Of a DNA stretch of 64,000 nucleotides, positions 63,882 to 64,000 are shown one piece after another; within the stretch, counting starts at the first letter, position 1, and each line of letters starts with the position of its first letter. Location: assembly GCF_032452875.1 (NCBI RefSeq), contig NW_026893633.1, positions 310,001-374,000 on the forward strand, read 5' to 3'. Made by a program: the position numbers and the translations under genes. Origin of the DNA: Bos javanicus (Eukaryota; Chordata; Mammalia; Artiodactyla; Bovidae). The notes beneath the pieces are model-generated. The model saw nothing but the letters and a program-made list of their open reading frames with translations. It made no database searches and had not been told where the DNA came from.

Positions 63882-64000
63882 GGTGGCGACCGAACAGGGA
63901 CCTCAGGAGGCGATACTCAAAGAGCTGAGCAGACACGAACCACGCAATCAGCAGGCAATAAGCATGGAGCTCAGCAGTGACGAATCATGCTGCTCAACTG
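63882..64000 (+). repeat. Unit 26 PBS and start of leader, cut by window end
   Basis: PBS at 63,884-63,901, followed by the standard leader up to TGCTGCTCAACTG. The array clearly continues beyond the window. Confidence 0.9.

Larger units (their letters stand above)
29807..64000 (+). repeat. Right array: LTR-bearing macrosatellite of 1.21-1.44 kb units
   Basis: Twenty-six head-to-tail units lie on one strand. LTR starts are spaced 1,413, 1,413, 1,212, 1,418, 1,413, 1,256, 1,255, 1,390, 1,208, 1,253, 1,302, 1,255, 1,256, 1,256, 1,212, 1,255, 1,256, 1,412, 1,414, 1,413, 1,413, 1,279, 1,435, 1,256 and 1,279 bp. Each unit is LTR, PBS, leader, satellite tract. No internal viral gene exists between LTRs. 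The array runs off the window end, so its full size is unknown. Confidence 0.93.

Noticed and set aside
29807..64000. Complete or partial provirus with gag, pol or env
   Set aside because: All sequence between successive LTRs is accounted for by PBS, leader and satellite.
1..64000. Centromere hallmarks (CENP-B box) or telomere repeats
   Set aside because: No clear CENP-B box pattern and no TTAGGG runs were seen, so a centromeric location cannot be claimed.
1..64000. Whole window as an assembly artefact
   Set aside because: The copies differ by many private substitutions and the unit is consistent; collapse or local misassembly of the youngest duplications (771 bp, 452 bp) remains possible, but not of the whole.

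Overview
The window is non-coding, repeat-only DNA from an animal nuclear genome, almost certainly a mammal. It holds a satellite built on 22-23 bp monomers (roughly TGATCACGTGRCTGATCATG plus CAC). In the right half this satellite is interlocked with a retroviral LTR and a primer-binding site (PBS). A betaretrovirus-like (ERVK/class II) LTR with a tRNA-Lys3-type PBS points to a mammal. The general look of the LTR suggests a rodent, but I cannot prove that from the sequence. I found no believable protein gene, tRNA, rRNA, CRISPR array or bacterial feature. The only ORFs are 60-113 codons long, mostly begin at GTG or TTG, and recur because the DNA itself is repeated.

Left array (1 to about 29,810): 22-23 bp monomers interrupted by 18 islands of about 240 bp. 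The islands are homologous to the sequence that follows the PBS in the right half. They fall into two subfamilies, A (11 copies) and B (7 copies). Larger duplications lie on top: a 771-bp block repeated three times at exactly even spacing (16,563-18,875), a 226-bp and a 452-bp tandem duplication, a roughly 3.7-3.9 kb duplication in the first 11 kb, a roughly 5.6 kb-spaced duplication (21-24 kb against 26.8-29.2 kb), and a near-identical 1.4 kb block at 1 and 14,812.

Right array (about 29,810 to 64,000, running off the end): 26 head-to-tail units of 1.21-1.44 kb, all on the + strand. Each unit is an LTR of about 602 bp (inverted CCAAT box, TATA box, CA end), then an 18-nt PBS, a leader of about 240 bp with 46-bp internal repeats, and a tract of 23-bp satellite monomers leading into the next LTR. 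There is no gag, pol or env and no polypurine tract before any LTR, so copies arose by DNA-level amplification rather than repeated retroviral insertion. Spacer lengths (608, 654, 677, 700, 788, 811, 834 bp) differ by steps close to 23 bp, as expected from unequal exchange in monomer register.

The most interesting point is the relation between the halves. In the left array the sequence runs from satellite directly into the island at the same position where the right array carries an extra 619-bp LTR+PBS cassette. Either the cassette entered an older satellite, or the left array descends from an LTR unit that lost exactly LTR+PBS. The leader's 46-bp repeat (2 x 23) also resembles the satellite monomer, so the satellite may have grown out of a retroviral leader. 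Coordinates of large duplications are approximate because alignments were made by eye.
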